This document shows, piece by piece, positions 45,106-53,366 of a DNA stretch of 64,000 bases. Numbering within the stretch: position 1 is the stretch's first letter; the number at the start of each line of letters is the position of its first letter. The position numbers and the translations under genes are program-made. Source of the DNA: an uncultured Prevotella sp. (GTDB lineage Bacteria > Bacteroidota > Bacteroidia > Bacteroidales > Bacteroidaceae); contig URDM01000002.1 of NCBI GenBank assembly GCA_900546575.1, forward strand, positions 1 through 64,000. The letters are read 5' to 3'. The notes beneath the pieces were generated by a model that was not told the DNA's origin, searched no databases, and saw nothing but the letters and a program-made list of their open reading frames with translations.

Positions 45106-46467
45106 TTACTTGCGTGTCACATCCTTAACGATGCGTGTGCGGTTGTACCACATCATACCCAGTGTAATGGCTACGAGAATAGCAGGACCTACGTACTTGA
45201 CATGGCATGAGAGCTTGTAGATGATCCATCCGAATGACGAAGCGGCAAAGTCGAGTGCGCCACCAGAGAATCCTTCTGGGATATGAGCGGTAGCGTCGCC
45301 AGTGGCAGCATACACCTGATTGGCTGCCATAGTGAAGTCGGGAGCCATATCCGTTACGAAGTACAGACCGATGATGAGCGTTACAAGACCGATGATGAGG
45401 GTCTTCACAACATTGCCCTTAGTGAAAGGCAATACCATCGGGAAGAGATAGAACATTCCGGCGAGCGATGCCAACGGAAGGAACTGGTTGCCCGGGAGGA
45501 ACACAGCCAATGCAAGGATAACGGGGATGAGGATGACCGAAGCCACGAGTGTGGTAGGATGGCCGATAACGAGAGCGGGGCTCATACCGATGTAAACCTT
45601 CTTGCCGTTGAACTTCGACTTAACCAGCTCCTGTGTCTTCTCCGAAATAGGCTTCAATCCCTCAATGAAGAGCGATGTGATACGTGGGATAAGCTCCATA
45701 ACGGCACCCATTGTAACGCCGAGGAAGAGCACCTTCTTGATGTCAAGCTGTGCTGCCCAACCGATGAGCATACCTACGATGACACCCAATACGAGCGGTT
45801 CGCCGAGCACGCCAAACTTCTTCTTCATACCCTCAGCATCGATGTCGAGCTTAGAGAAGCCCGGAATGCTGTCGAGAGCCTTGTTAAAGATGATGGCGAA
45901 AGGCATGAAGCTCTGGCAGAAAGGCTGCGGAATAGAGATGCCTTCGAGGTCGTAATACTTCTGGAACTTCTCTGCTGTGAGGTCGGCACATACCAGAGTG
46001 TTTATGTAGCAGATGATGGCAGCGAAGTAGCCCCACAACAGGCTCTCGCCCATCACGAAGTAGACAACCGCACCGATGAATGCAAAGTGCCAGTAGTTCC
46101 AAAGGTCGATATTCACAGTACGAGTGGTCTTGGTGATGAGCATGAGGAAGTTGACGCCAAGACAGATGGGGATGATGAGCGCACCGACTGCGGTGTTGTA
46201 AGCCACAGCGGCAGCAGCAGGCCAACCCATGTCAAACACGTTGAGCTGCAAATGATAGATTTCGGAGATGCCCTTGAGCGGATCGTTGAAGTTGGAGGTA
46301 AGCAATGCTGTAACAACTCCCAAACCAACGAAGCCCACACCGACATAAAGACCCGACTTGAATGCCTTGCCGAACTTCATGCCGATGCCAAGACCGATGA
46401 CGGTAAACAGTATAGGCATCATCACCGATGCACCAAGACTAATTATGTAACTGAAAACTTGATCCAT
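45106..46467 (-). CDS. Galactitol-type PTS EIIC membrane protein, orphan
   Basis: A 453-residue inner-membrane protein homologous along its length to GatC, the membrane channel of the galactitol phosphotransferase system. Matching landmarks are ILFTVIGLGIGMKFGKAFKS, YVGVGFVGLG, VFDMGWPAAAAVAYNT, RTVNIDLWNYWHFAFIGA, YYDLEGISIPQPFCQSFMPF and MSPALVIGHPTTLVAS. No IIA, IIB, HPr or EI gene is present in the window. Its place between kdgA and kduI implies transport of the unsaturated-uronate derivative or KDG. Without phosphotransfer partners it would act as a facilitator or ion-coupled carrier; this is an inference. The gene follows an intercistronic hairpin. Confidence 0.9.
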   Translation of the reverse strand: MDQVFSYIISLGASVMMPILFTVIGLGIGMKFGKAFKSGLYVGVGFVGLGVVTALLTSNFNDPLKGISEIYHLQLNVFDMGWPAAAAVAYNTAVGALIIPICLGVNFLMLITKTTRTVNIDLWNYWHFAFIGAVVYFVMGESLLWGYFAAIICYINTLVCADLTAEKFQKYYDLEGISIPQPFCQSFMPFAIIFNKALDSIPGFSKLDIDAEGMKKKFGVLGEPLVLGVIVGMLIGWAAQLDIKKVLFLGVTMGAVMELIPRITSLFIEGLKPISEKTQELVKSKFNGKKVYIGMSPALVIGHPTTLVASVILIPVILALAVFLPGNQFLPLASLAGMFYLFPMVLPFTKGNVVKTLIIGLVTLIIGLYFVTDMAPDFTMAANQVYAATGDATAHIPEGFSGGALDFAASSFGWIIYKLSCHVKYVGPAILVAITLGMMWYNRTRIVKDVTRK

Positions 46468-46502
46468 TTAATATTGTTATAAGGAAAGATTATAGTACTA
46501 CT

Positions 46503-46547
46503 GCAATACCCCTACCCGACTGAATACGGTTGGGAAGGGGGTATTGC
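46503..46547 (-). promoter_or_regulatory. Intercistronic hairpin between kdgA and EIIC
   Basis: Arms GCAATACCCC (46503-46512) and GGGGTATTGC (46538-46547), extended by imperfect GGGAA/TACCC pairs. It lies in the 88-base gap inside the operon with no good T-run, so it probably acts as an mRNA stabiliser or partial terminator separating kdgK-kdgA from EIIC-kduI-kduD. Confidence 0.6.
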
Positions 46548-46555
46548 TATATATT

Positions 46556-47230
46556 CTACTTCGACTCGCGTGCCTTGGCAACATACTCCAACGACTCGCG
46601 GCACTTGTCGCTTACAGCCTTCCAGTCGCCTGCAGCGATAGTAGCCTTCGGGAACAGCTTAGAGCCCATGCCTACGCAGTTGGCGCCAGCCTTGATCCAT
46701 GAAGCGATGTTGTCAGCGTCGGGCGAAACACCACCAGTGACCATAATGAGCGACCAAGGCATCGGAGCCTTCAAGCCCTTAACGAAGTTAGGACCGAGTA
46801 CGTCGCCCGGGAATACCTTGCAAAGGTCGCAACCCATCTCCTGAGCCATGCCTACCTCTGTCACCGAACCGCAACCCGGTGTGTAGGGGATGAGTCGGCG
46901 ATTGCATACCTTAGCTACATCGGGGTTGAACAACGGGCCTACTACAAAGCAAGCACCAAGCTGAATGTAGAGCGATGCTGTAGGAGCATCAACGATTGAA
47001 CCTACACCCATAGCCATCTCCGGACATTCCTTGGCTGCAAACTTAACCACCTCGGCAAACACTTCGTGTGCGAAGTCGCCACGGTTGGTGAACTCAAATG
47101 CGCGCACGCCACCCTCGTAGCATGCCTTTACTATATTCTTTGCTATCTCTACGTCGTTGTTGTAGAATACAGGTACCATACCGGTTCCGGTAATCTTAGC
47201 AAGTACCTGCTGTTTGTTGAATTTTGCCAT
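46556..47230 (-). CDS. kdgA: 2-keto-3-deoxy-6-phosphogluconate (KDPG) aldolase
   Basis: A 224-residue class I aldolase splitting KDPG to pyruvate and glyceraldehyde 3-phosphate. Motifs: [25 protein letters not shown] (the catalytic Glu), [12 protein letters not shown], and the Schiff-base lysine in CKVFPGD, then [10 protein letters not shown]. The length is normal. Located 101 bases after kdgK and upstream of the EIIC gene; it finishes the pathway opened by kduI and kduD. The symbol eda is equivalent. Confidence 0.95.
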   Translation of the reverse strand: MAKFNKQQVLAKITGTGMVPVFYNNDVEIAKNIVKACYEGGVRAFEFTNRGDFAHEVFAEVVKFAAKECPEMAMGVGSIVDAPTASLYIQLGACFVVGPLFNPDVAKVCNRRLIPYTPGCGSVTEVGMAQEMGCDLCKVFPGDVLGPNFVKGLKAPMPWSLIMVTGGVSPDADNIASWIKAGANCVGMGSKLFPKATIAAGDWKAVSDKCRESLEYVAKARESK

Positions 47231-47250
47231 AATAATGAATATAATTAGAA

Positions 47251-47293
47251 GCCCTACCCACAGCCCCTCCCCCGTAGGGAGGGGAGTGGTATG
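47251..47293. repeat. Half copy of the GC-rich inverted repeat
   Basis: GCCCTACCCACAGCCCCTCC continuing CCCGTAGGGAGGGGAGTG matches one arm of the element at 36910-37074 with a few changes. It lies in the 101-base gap between kdgK and kdgA and contains its own small dyad CCCTCC/GGGAGG. No partner arm is nearby. Confidence 0.75.
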
Positions 47294-47331
47294 TTGGGCT
47301 ACTTAAAGATTTTAAAATTATTTTTAAAGTT

Positions 47332-48354
47332 CTATCGCTGTACTCTACCGTTAGCGTTTCCGGCAGCAAGAGCCTCTACCTCGTCAACTGAAACAAGGTT
47401 GAAGTCGCCATTGATAGTGTGCTTCAGAGCCGAAGCAGCTACTGCAAACTCGAGAGCTTCGCCCTGTGTCGGCTTGGTGAGCAAGCCGTGGATGAGGCCA
47501 CCAGAGAATGAGTCGCCACCACCTACGCGGTCGATGATAGGCATGATGTCGTAACGACGGCTCTCGTAGAACTCCTTGCCGTTGTAGATAAGTGCCTTCC
47601 ATCCGTTGTGAGTTGCCGAGAAACTCTCGCGCAATGTAGAAACAACGTACTTGAAGCCGAACTCCTTCTGCATCTGCTCGAATATCTTGTGATAGCCGCT
47701 TGCGTCGGTCTGGCCACCCTCTACGTCAGCATCGGGCTTGAAGCCAAGGCAGAGCTGTGCGTCCTCCTCGTTGCCGATGCAGACGTCAACATACTGCATC
47801 AACGGGCGCATAACCGAGATTGCCTTCTCTGAAGTCCAAAGTTTCTTGCGGAAGTTGAGGTCGACGCTTACAGTAACGCCGTGGCGCTTGGCAGCCTCGC
47901 AAGCCAAACGGGTGAGCTCAGCGGCCTTGTCGCTGATGGCGGGAGTGATGCCGCTCCAGTGGAACCACTGTGCGCCCTCCATGATAGCATCGAAGTCGAA
48001 ATCCTCAGGATTAGCCTCGGCGATTGAAGAGTGTGCACGGTCGTAGATAACCTTTGACGGACGCATTGAAGCACCAGTCTCTGCATAGTACAAACCGACA
48101 CGATCGCCACCGCGGGCAATGAAACGTGTGTCTACACCATAGCGGCGCAATGCGTTGACAGCAATCTGTCCGATGTCGTGCTTCGGAAGTTTGCTCACGA
48201 AGTAAGCTTCGTGTCCATAGTTGGCCACACTTACAGCCACGTTAGCCTCACCACCACCAGGGATGATACGAAACATTTCTGACTGGATGAAACGGTCGTT
48301 GCCATTGGGCGAAAGGCGGAGCATGATCTCGCCAAGAGTAATAATTTTTGCCAT
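47332..48354 (-). CDS. kdgK: 2-keto-3-deoxygluconate kinase (PfkB family)
   Basis: A 340-residue cytosolic sugar kinase converting KDG to KDPG with ATP. PfkB motif 1 is at IIPGGGEANVAVSVANYG (residues about 30-48) and motif 2 is IIDRVGGGDSFSGGLIHGLL (about 277-296), with the catalytic Asp. The substrate is inferred from neighbours and from the family. Second gene of the operon, 97 bases after DUF4861. Confidence 0.93.
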   Translation of the reverse strand: MAKIITLGEIMLRLSPNGNDRFIQSEMFRIIPGGGEANVAVSVANYGHEAYFVSKLPKHDIGQIAVNALRRYGVDTRFIARGGDRVGLYYAETGASMRPSKVIYDRAHSSIAEANPEDFDFDAIMEGAQWFHWSGITPAISDKAAELTRLACEAAKRHGVTVSVDLNFRKKLWTSEKAISVMRPLMQYVDVCIGNEEDAQLCLGFKPDADVEGGQTDASGYHKIFEQMQKEFGFKYVVSTLRESFSATHNGWKALIYNGKEFYESRRYDIMPIIDRVGGGDSFSGGLIHGLLTKPTQGEALEFAVAASALKHTINGDFNLVSVDEVEALAAGNANGRVQR

Positions 48355-48451
48355 TTTAATATGCGTTAATTTCTTTAGTTAATGAGTATACGAGTTTTTA
48401 AGACCTGCTGATATAAGAATTATGTAGTCTTACATGACATTTACTATAGTC

Positions 48452-49681
48452 TTACTTAACAGTCACGGCTGTCTGCAGGGGCTGCTTCAGGTTGCTGATG
48501 AAGTCCTCAATCTGCATGTACCACACACGCTGGTTGGGAGTTCCGCTCTTGCACCATGATGCTCCGAAGTAGTAGGTGAAGCGTTCGTTGTTCTTTACGC
48601 CACGCTTTACGCCCACTGCGTTGCCTACGATGCCGGCCTTATGGTGCCACGGGTCGCGCACGAGTTGAGTTGCATCGGCACCGTCGGGGAAGAGTGCTGC
48701 CACATAAATCTCAAACTGATGGCGCTCTGCCGAGTCGGTCGGGTCGGTATATGCCACGTAGTTGGGGGCGAGTTTGAGGTCGGAAGCCTTGTCGGTGTGT
48801 ACCACTACGCCGCCGCAGACGTCCATAGGCTTCTTCAGTCCGTCGTACCATACGGTCATCTTGTTGAAGAACGACCACTTGTCGAGGCTTATTATGCGAT
48901 GTTCGGTCACGTTCTGTCCGTCAATCTTCTCGGTATTGTACACCAGTTCGAGCGTGAAGCGCAGCGGACCGTTGTCCAGCACACGGTATTCCTTGAAGCA
49001 ATATGGCATGACGATGCTGTCGCCGAGCATGATGGCGGGCGTTCCGCATCCCAGACTGGGACCTACGTTGTAGCAGTCGAGACCTGTGCCGTGGTCGAGA
49101 TGCAGCGAAACGGTCTGGTCGAGCGAGTCGGCTTCCTGCTTGCGGTCGTCCTTGCGCATCTGTGCCGAGATGCGATGGCCGTTGTAAACAACCGCATAGC
49201 GTTTCTCTACGTCAGGATATGGAGTGCTCTTGAGCCACACGTCCATGCCGAAAGCCTTCTCTCCGGTGCGCTGCAGGGCCGGTCCGTAAGCCCGGTACGA
49301 GCAACGGTCGTTCTCCCATACAAAGTCGTCAACTCGCCAGGGATACAGTTTTCCCTCGACAAAGCTCTGTGTAGGGTCTGGTGTGCCCGGTTTGACATAG
49401 AACTTGGCTGTACCTCCGGGTATGACGGTAGTCTCTACAAGTAGTTTGTTGTCGTGTGTGATCTGACAAGCCTCCGGTAATCCGTAGGGATTCAACACTC
49501 TCACGGGACTGCCTTGTGCCACTCCGAGAGCTTTCCATACTTCGTTGGCATCAAATTCAGCCACCTCAAGTCGCTGCTCTTGTCCGCTGTTTTTCACGGT
49601 GAGCACCACGTCGGCCATACTATCAACGCCTTGCGCCAATGCAAGGAGCAGCATGAACGCATACTTTATTTTCCGTATCAT
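48452..49681 (-). CDS. DUF4861 family exported protein
   Basis: A 409-residue protein with a signal peptide (MIRKIKYAFMLLLALAQGVD). It belongs to DUF4861: FVWENDRCSYRAYGPALQ, KAFGMDVWLKSTPYP, SLGCGTPAIMLGDSI, and a beta-rich C-terminal half with FTYYFGASWCKSG. Such proteins occur in glycan-degradation loci with uronate metabolism. I can assign no reaction; a lyase or unsaturated-sugar-acting enzyme is an attractive guess, as the operon contains no GH88 or GH105 to free the unsaturated uronate. First gene of the operon. Confidence 0.85.
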   Translation of the reverse strand: MIRKIKYAFMLLLALAQGVDSMADVVLTVKNSGQEQRLEVAEFDANEVWKALGVAQGSPVRVLNPYGLPEACQITHDNKLLVETTVIPGGTAKFYVKPGTPDPTQSFVEGKLYPWRVDDFVWENDRCSYRAYGPALQRTGEKAFGMDVWLKSTPYPDVEKRYAVVYNGHRISAQMRKDDRKQEADSLDQTVSLHLDHGTGLDCYNVGPSLGCGTPAIMLGDSIVMPYCFKEYRVLDNGPLRFTLELVYNTEKIDGQNVTEHRIISLDKWSFFNKMTVWYDGLKKPMDVCGGVVVHTDKASDLKLAPNYVAYTDPTDSAERHQFEIYVAALFPDGADATQLVRDPWHHKAGIVGNAVGVKRGVKNNERFTYYFGASWCKSGTPNQRVWYMQIEDFISNLKQPLQTAVTVK

Positions 49682-50360
49682 TTCCTATATATTAATATGT
49701 AATAGATATCGCTTAAACGTGAAGCACTTTTTATTTAAACATCTGAAGTTAGCTTGATAGCGTCTTCAAATATACAAATAATTATTCTATTAAAGAATAT
49801 CGTGTTTTGGTTTTCCGATAGATTTAATAACTGTTATACATTTATTATCTATAATAGTACGTCTCAGTTTACAAAATTACGGCAAACAAATAATATTCGG
49901 GTATAAAAACGTACAAACCGCATACGAATTTCGTACATGTACATAAAAAAAAAGAGATTGCGCCATATCACATGGAGCAATCTCGAAAAAGGAGTTTTCT
50001 AACATCAACTTTTAACTTAGGGTTGTAATACACATTTACCATATACCCTAAATATAAACTAATTATAAATAAACCATTTAATACAAAAAATCCCTATTTC
50101 TCTATTAGCTTTTGTTATTGTCGTATGTTATCCTTGCCGGCGGCTTGTTCCGACCGGCACCCCCCAACTACTTGGGAAGGAAAAGGAATCCATTAATTTA
50201 AGTCGACTTCATTTACTTTTAGCATCTAATCGATAATTTGATACAATCTGCTTGTGTGTGCTTTATGATTTCGATGCAAAGGTACTTGTAAAGCACCAAT
50301 CGGACGGTACATTTTCGTCCGAAAGGTGTCCTTACTTGTTCATTATGTCTTATTTAACAA
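49682..50360. other. 680-bp gene-free region upstream of the kdu/kdg operon
   Basis: No credible ORF on either strand. It contains the terminator at 49954-49984, -7-like elements on the minus strand (TATATTTG at 49767-49774, TAATTTTG at 49873-49880) that could drive DUF4861, and, near 50130-50160, GCCGG/CCGGC arms followed by CACCCCCCAACTACTTGGG. The latter may be structured RNA in the sulfatase 3' end. No regulator gene is here. Confidence 0.6.
49954..49984 (-). terminator. Terminator downstream of the sulfatase gene
   Basis: Arms GAGATTGC (49954-49961) and GCAATCTC (49977-49984); on the minus strand a T-run of about ten follows. It ends the sulfatase transcript about 380 bases after its stop codon, leaving a long 3' untranslated region. 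Confidence 0.75.
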
Positions 50361-51917
50361 TCATTTAACGGCTACCTTAGCCAGAATGCCTTCAGTTGCC
50401 CATGGATCTTCAATTTCGTACAAAATTTGACCCATACGCTTTGTCAGCTGCTTGATGAGCTTACGGTTTTCGGGCTTGTTGGCTATGTTGTTGAGCTGAT
50501 AGGGGTCGTTCTGGTCGTCAAAGAGCAGAATTTCCTTGCGCTTGTAGTCGCGTGTGATGTATATTGCCATCGTGTAGCGATGGGTCTTGAGTCCGCGTGC
50601 CGACGGGAAGTAGTTGACAACGAGTCCGTCCTTGTCCTTGTCGCCGTCGAGATTCTGTATGTACAGAGCTGCGTCGGGGCGCTTGACGGTCTTGGATGTG
50701 GGGTCGAGGAAGAGGCTCGAGTAGTCCTTGCCCTGCGTAACAGAGGGTATCTGGTCGTGCAGCCCTACAAGTCCGAGCATTGTCGGCATGATGTCGGGCG
50801 ACGAAAGCAGCAGGTCGTCGGTACGCGGAGTAAGATGTCCCTTATACCTTACTATAAAGGGCACGTTCATAGACTCTGAATACGGCGAGTTCTTCGGGTC
50901 GTCGGTGTTCTGCGAGCACATTGTCTCGCCGTGGTCGGATGTGAACACTACGATTGTATTGTCGTCGAGTCCTGCCTCGCGCAGAGCGTCGAGTATCATT
51001 CCGAAGGCGCGGTCAACGCCCGTAACTGATGCGAAATAGTAGCGTACTGACTCTGCCTTAGCCATTTCGCGTCCTGCATTCTTGCGCACAAGGAGCTGGT
51101 CGAGCGGCTGCTTGGCATACAGATTATAGTCTTCCTCCATACAGTCGGTGAGCGAACGGTAGGGGCTGTGGGGCGGGTTCATGCCCACCATGAGGAAGAA
51201 AGGCTTTTTGGAGTCGCGCTCGCCGTTGCGGTTGAGTATGTAGCTTACGGCGTGCTTGGCCTCGTAAACGGGCGACCACTCGTGCGGCTCGTGTCTGTTG
51301 CCGTTATTGTCCCAGTAGTGTGGGTTCTTGTGCTCGTCGAATGTGCCGTACGACAGCCAATAGTTGAATCCGTGGCGCTGCTGCGGCTCGGTGTAGGCGT
51401 CCCACACGGGGCGCTGTGTCTCTACGTATTCACCGGGGTTCTGCGGCGAGTTCTTGGTGGGGAACTGCACGTGCAGCTTGCCAATGTAGCCACAGTCGTA
51501 TCCGGCGCGGCTCATCACGTCGCTCCAGCTTACGGGGTCGGTGAGCCAGGAAGATATGGGTCGGTTTGAGTTGCAGTTGAGTGGCACACCGCTCTTGTTG
51601 GGATACATGCCGGTAAGTAGCGATCCGCGGTGCGGACTGCTCAACGGACAGTTGCTCTGAGCCGATGTGAGCACTACCGATTCGCGTGCAAAGCGGTTGA
51701 TATTGGGTGTATGTACGGGGTCGTTCTTCGAGTTGATGCATCCCTCAAAACCGGGCTGTCCCCAGAATTCCATTGCGTAGTTGCGCATCTGGTCGGGGAA
51801 TACATATACTATATTGGGCCGCTGTTGGGCGGCAGCAGTTGTTGCGAATACCGAGAGCAACGGTGTTGCAACGTTCTTTAGCAAAGATGTCTTGCTAAAA
51901 AAGTTTGAGTTAGACAT
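50361..51917 (-). CDS. Exported serine-type sulfatase (S1 family)
   Basis: A 518-residue exported enzyme (signal peptide to about residue 30, TTAAAQQRP). The active site is SSPHRGSLLTG (about 92-102): serine, not cysteine, at the formylglycine position, so it needs an anaerobic sulfatase-maturing enzyme not seen in this window. Metal ligands come from FPDQ at the start of the fold and TSDHGE near residue 325. It removes sulfate esters from a polysaccharide. Placed upstream of the kdu/kdg operon but separated by a terminator. With PL8 it suggests a sulfated uronate polymer such as a chondroitin or ulvan-like glycan. Confidence 0.93.
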   Translation of the reverse strand: MSNSNFFSKTSLLKNVATPLLSVFATTAAAQQRPNIVYVFPDQMRNYAMEFWGQPGFEGCINSKNDPVHTPNINRFARESVVLTSAQSNCPLSSPHRGSLLTGMYPNKSGVPLNCNSNRPISSWLTDPVSWSDVMSRAGYDCGYIGKLHVQFPTKNSPQNPGEYVETQRPVWDAYTEPQQRHGFNYWLSYGTFDEHKNPHYWDNNGNRHEPHEWSPVYEAKHAVSYILNRNGERDSKKPFFLMVGMNPPHSPYRSLTDCMEEDYNLYAKQPLDQLLVRKNAGREMAKAESVRYYFASVTGVDRAFGMILDALREAGLDDNTIVVFTSDHGETMCSQNTDDPKNSPYSESMNVPFIVRYKGHLTPRTDDLLLSSPDIMPTMLGLVGLHDQIPSVTQGKDYSSLFLDPTSKTVKRPDAALYIQNLDGDKDKDGLVVNYFPSARGLKTHRYTMAIYITRDYKRKEILLFDDQNDPYQLNNIANKPENRKLIKQLTKRMGQILYEIEDPWATEGILAKVAVK

Positions 51918-51985
51918 ATATTGTTGTTTTTAGGTTTTATAATCGTGATATAAAGATTCTGTGTAAATACTGTATCATTATGTGG

Positions 51986-51993
51986 CAAAGTTA
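51986..51993 (-). promoter_or_regulatory. -7 promoter element of the sulfatase gene
   Basis: TAACTTTG on the minus strand, 69 bases before the sulfatase ATG. No convincing -33 element. Confidence 0.45.
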
Positions 51994-52087
51994 TGAAATC
52001 TAAATGAAATAGACGTACTTTTTCATACATATTATTTCTCAATTAGTGCCATTTTACGGGGTTTTTATGCATTTTTTGCGGTTGTGC

Positions 52088-52197
52088 AAAAAAATGTAGT
52101 CCTTTTGGGTTGCAAAAGGGCTCCTTTTGGACTGCAAAAGGACTCCTTTTGGTGAGTAAAAGGACTCCTTTTGAAGGGCAAAACGAGTCCTTTTGCG
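52088..52197. repeat. AAAGGACTCC repeat cluster, copy 2
   Basis: Five units of the type AAAAGGACTCCTTTTG with 20-22-nt spacing, the same family as 7350-7460. It lies between the divergent sulfatase and lipoprotein genes; an open minus-strand frame through it is not credible. Confidence 0.75.
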
Positions 52198-52267
52198 CGA
52201 CGTGCGTGTCACGGGGTGAAGAAAAGCATTATAAAGTGGTACGCGCGCTGTTAAAAAAACTTGATTG

Positions 52268-52299
52268 TTTGCACGTTGCGTCATAAAGTAGTAATTTTG
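52268..52299 (+). promoter_or_regulatory. Promoter of the small lipoprotein gene, nearly leaderless
   Basis: TTTG (52268-52271), a 20-base spacer and TAATTTTG (52292-52299), only 8 bases before the ATG at 52308, so the mRNA would have almost no leader. The dyad TTGCGTC (52276-52282) and GACGCAA (52302-52308) brackets the -7 element and the start codon. Confidence 0.65.
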
Positions 52300-52307
52300 C
52301 CGACGCA

Positions 52308-52712
52308 ATGAAGTACATATTATTAACGACCATCACGCTGCTGCTCTTCACGGCATGCGCTAAGACCGACGACGAGAAGGCGCAGGATCTGCTCGCCCAG
52401 ATTGACTCACTCTACGCCAAGGGCAAGTACAAGGAGACTCTCGACTCGATTACCGTGCTGCGCGAACGCTATCCTATGGCGATAGAATCGCGACGCAAGG
52501 CTCTTGCCGTATGGCAGAAGGCATCGCTCGCAATGGCGCAGAACGACGTGGCAAGCACCGACCTGCGCCTGCAGGAAGTGACCCGACAGCTCAACGAAGC
52601 TACCGACCGCCTGACACGCAACATGCTCGCCGTGAAGCGCGACTCGCTGCAGGCACGCTACGAAGCAATGTGCGGCGTGGTGAGGATGATACACCTAAGG
52701 CAGAAACAATAG
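52308..52712 (+). CDS. Small lipoprotein, unknown function
   Basis: A 134-residue protein with lipobox LLFTACAK (Cys at about residue 16) and a long helical, probably coiled-coil body rich in Leu, Glu, Arg and Asp (LLAQIDSLYAKGKYKETLDS, then an Ala/Gln/Leu helix). No named family recognised. It lies 62 bases before DUF1599, which has its own -7 element. Confidence 0.8.
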   Translation: MKYILLTTITLLLFTACAKTDDEKAQDLLAQIDSLYAKGKYKETLDSITVLRERYPMAIESRRKALAVWQKASLAMAQNDVASTDLRLQEVTRQLNEATDRLTRNMLAVKRDSLQARYEAMCGVVRMIHLRQKQ

Positions 52713-52747
52713 CAGGCGATAAACTTGTTTATTTGACAGGTTTTTTG

Positions 52748-52755
52748 TATTTTTG
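52748..52755 (+). promoter_or_regulatory. -7 promoter element of the DUF1599 gene
   Basis: TATTTTTG, 19 bases before the ATG, with TTG at 52725-52727 giving a 20-base spacer. Confidence 0.5.
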
Positions 52756-52774
52756 TGCCGACTTATTAACAGAC

Positions 52775-53317
52775 ATGACAAAGACAGAAGAACAATTCAA
52801 AAGCGTGATGCAGGAGTGCCGGACGTTATTCGGCAAGAAACTGCACGACTATGGGGCATCGTGGCGCATATTGCGCCCGTCGTCGCTTACCGACCAGCTC
52901 TTCATCAAGGCAAAGCGCATACGCTCTATCGAAATCACCGGCACTACGCTCGTAGGCGAAGGCATACGCCCTGAGTTTATCGCTTTGATAAACTATGGCA
53001 TCATAGGACTCATACAGCTCAAGAACGGATTCACCGACACGGTGGACACTACGCCCGACGAGGCTATGGCTATGTACGACGAGCACGCCCAGGAGTGTCT
53101 GGAACTGATGCTGCGCAAGAACCACGACTATGCCGAGGCATGGCGCGACATGCGCGTGAGCAGCTACACCGACTTCATACTGACCAAGATACAACGCGTC
53201 AAGGAAATAGAAAACATCAACGGCAACACACTCGTCTCCGAAGGCATCGACGCCAACTATATGGACATCATCAACTATGCATGCTTCGGAGCCATAAAGA
53301 CTGCGGACGACGAATAA
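52775..53317 (+). CDS. DUF1599 protein with internal duplication
   Basis: A 180-residue cytosolic protein of the DUF1599 (nucleotide-modification-associated) family. It is two copies of one unit: KKLHDYGASWRILRPSSLTD matches RKNHDYAEAWRDMRVSSYTD, and GTTLVGEGIRPEFIALINYG matches GNTLVSEGIDANYMDIINYA. I start at ATG 52775; the longer frame overlaps the preceding lipoprotein gene. Biochemical role unknown. Confidence 0.87.
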   Translation: MTKTEEQFKSVMQECRTLFGKKLHDYGASWRILRPSSLTDQLFIKAKRIRSIEITGTTLVGEGIRPEFIALINYGIIGLIQLKNGFTDTVDTTPDEAMAMYDEHAQECLELMLRKNHDYAEAWRDMRVSSYTDFILTKIQRVKEIENINGNTLVSEGIDANYMDIINYACFGAIKTADDE

Positions 53318-53366
53318 TGCCGTGACACGCATTCTGTAAGCCGATACAACAAACCACATACAAGAA

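Noticed and set aside
45283..46482. 399-residue open frame antisense to the EIIC gene
   Set aside because: An antisense shadow of a membrane-protein gene, giving a very charged protein with no motif.
52511..52774. Upstream extension of the DUF1599 frame by 88 codons
   Set aside because: It overlaps the lipoprotein gene in another frame, and the -7 promoter element at 52748 lies inside it.
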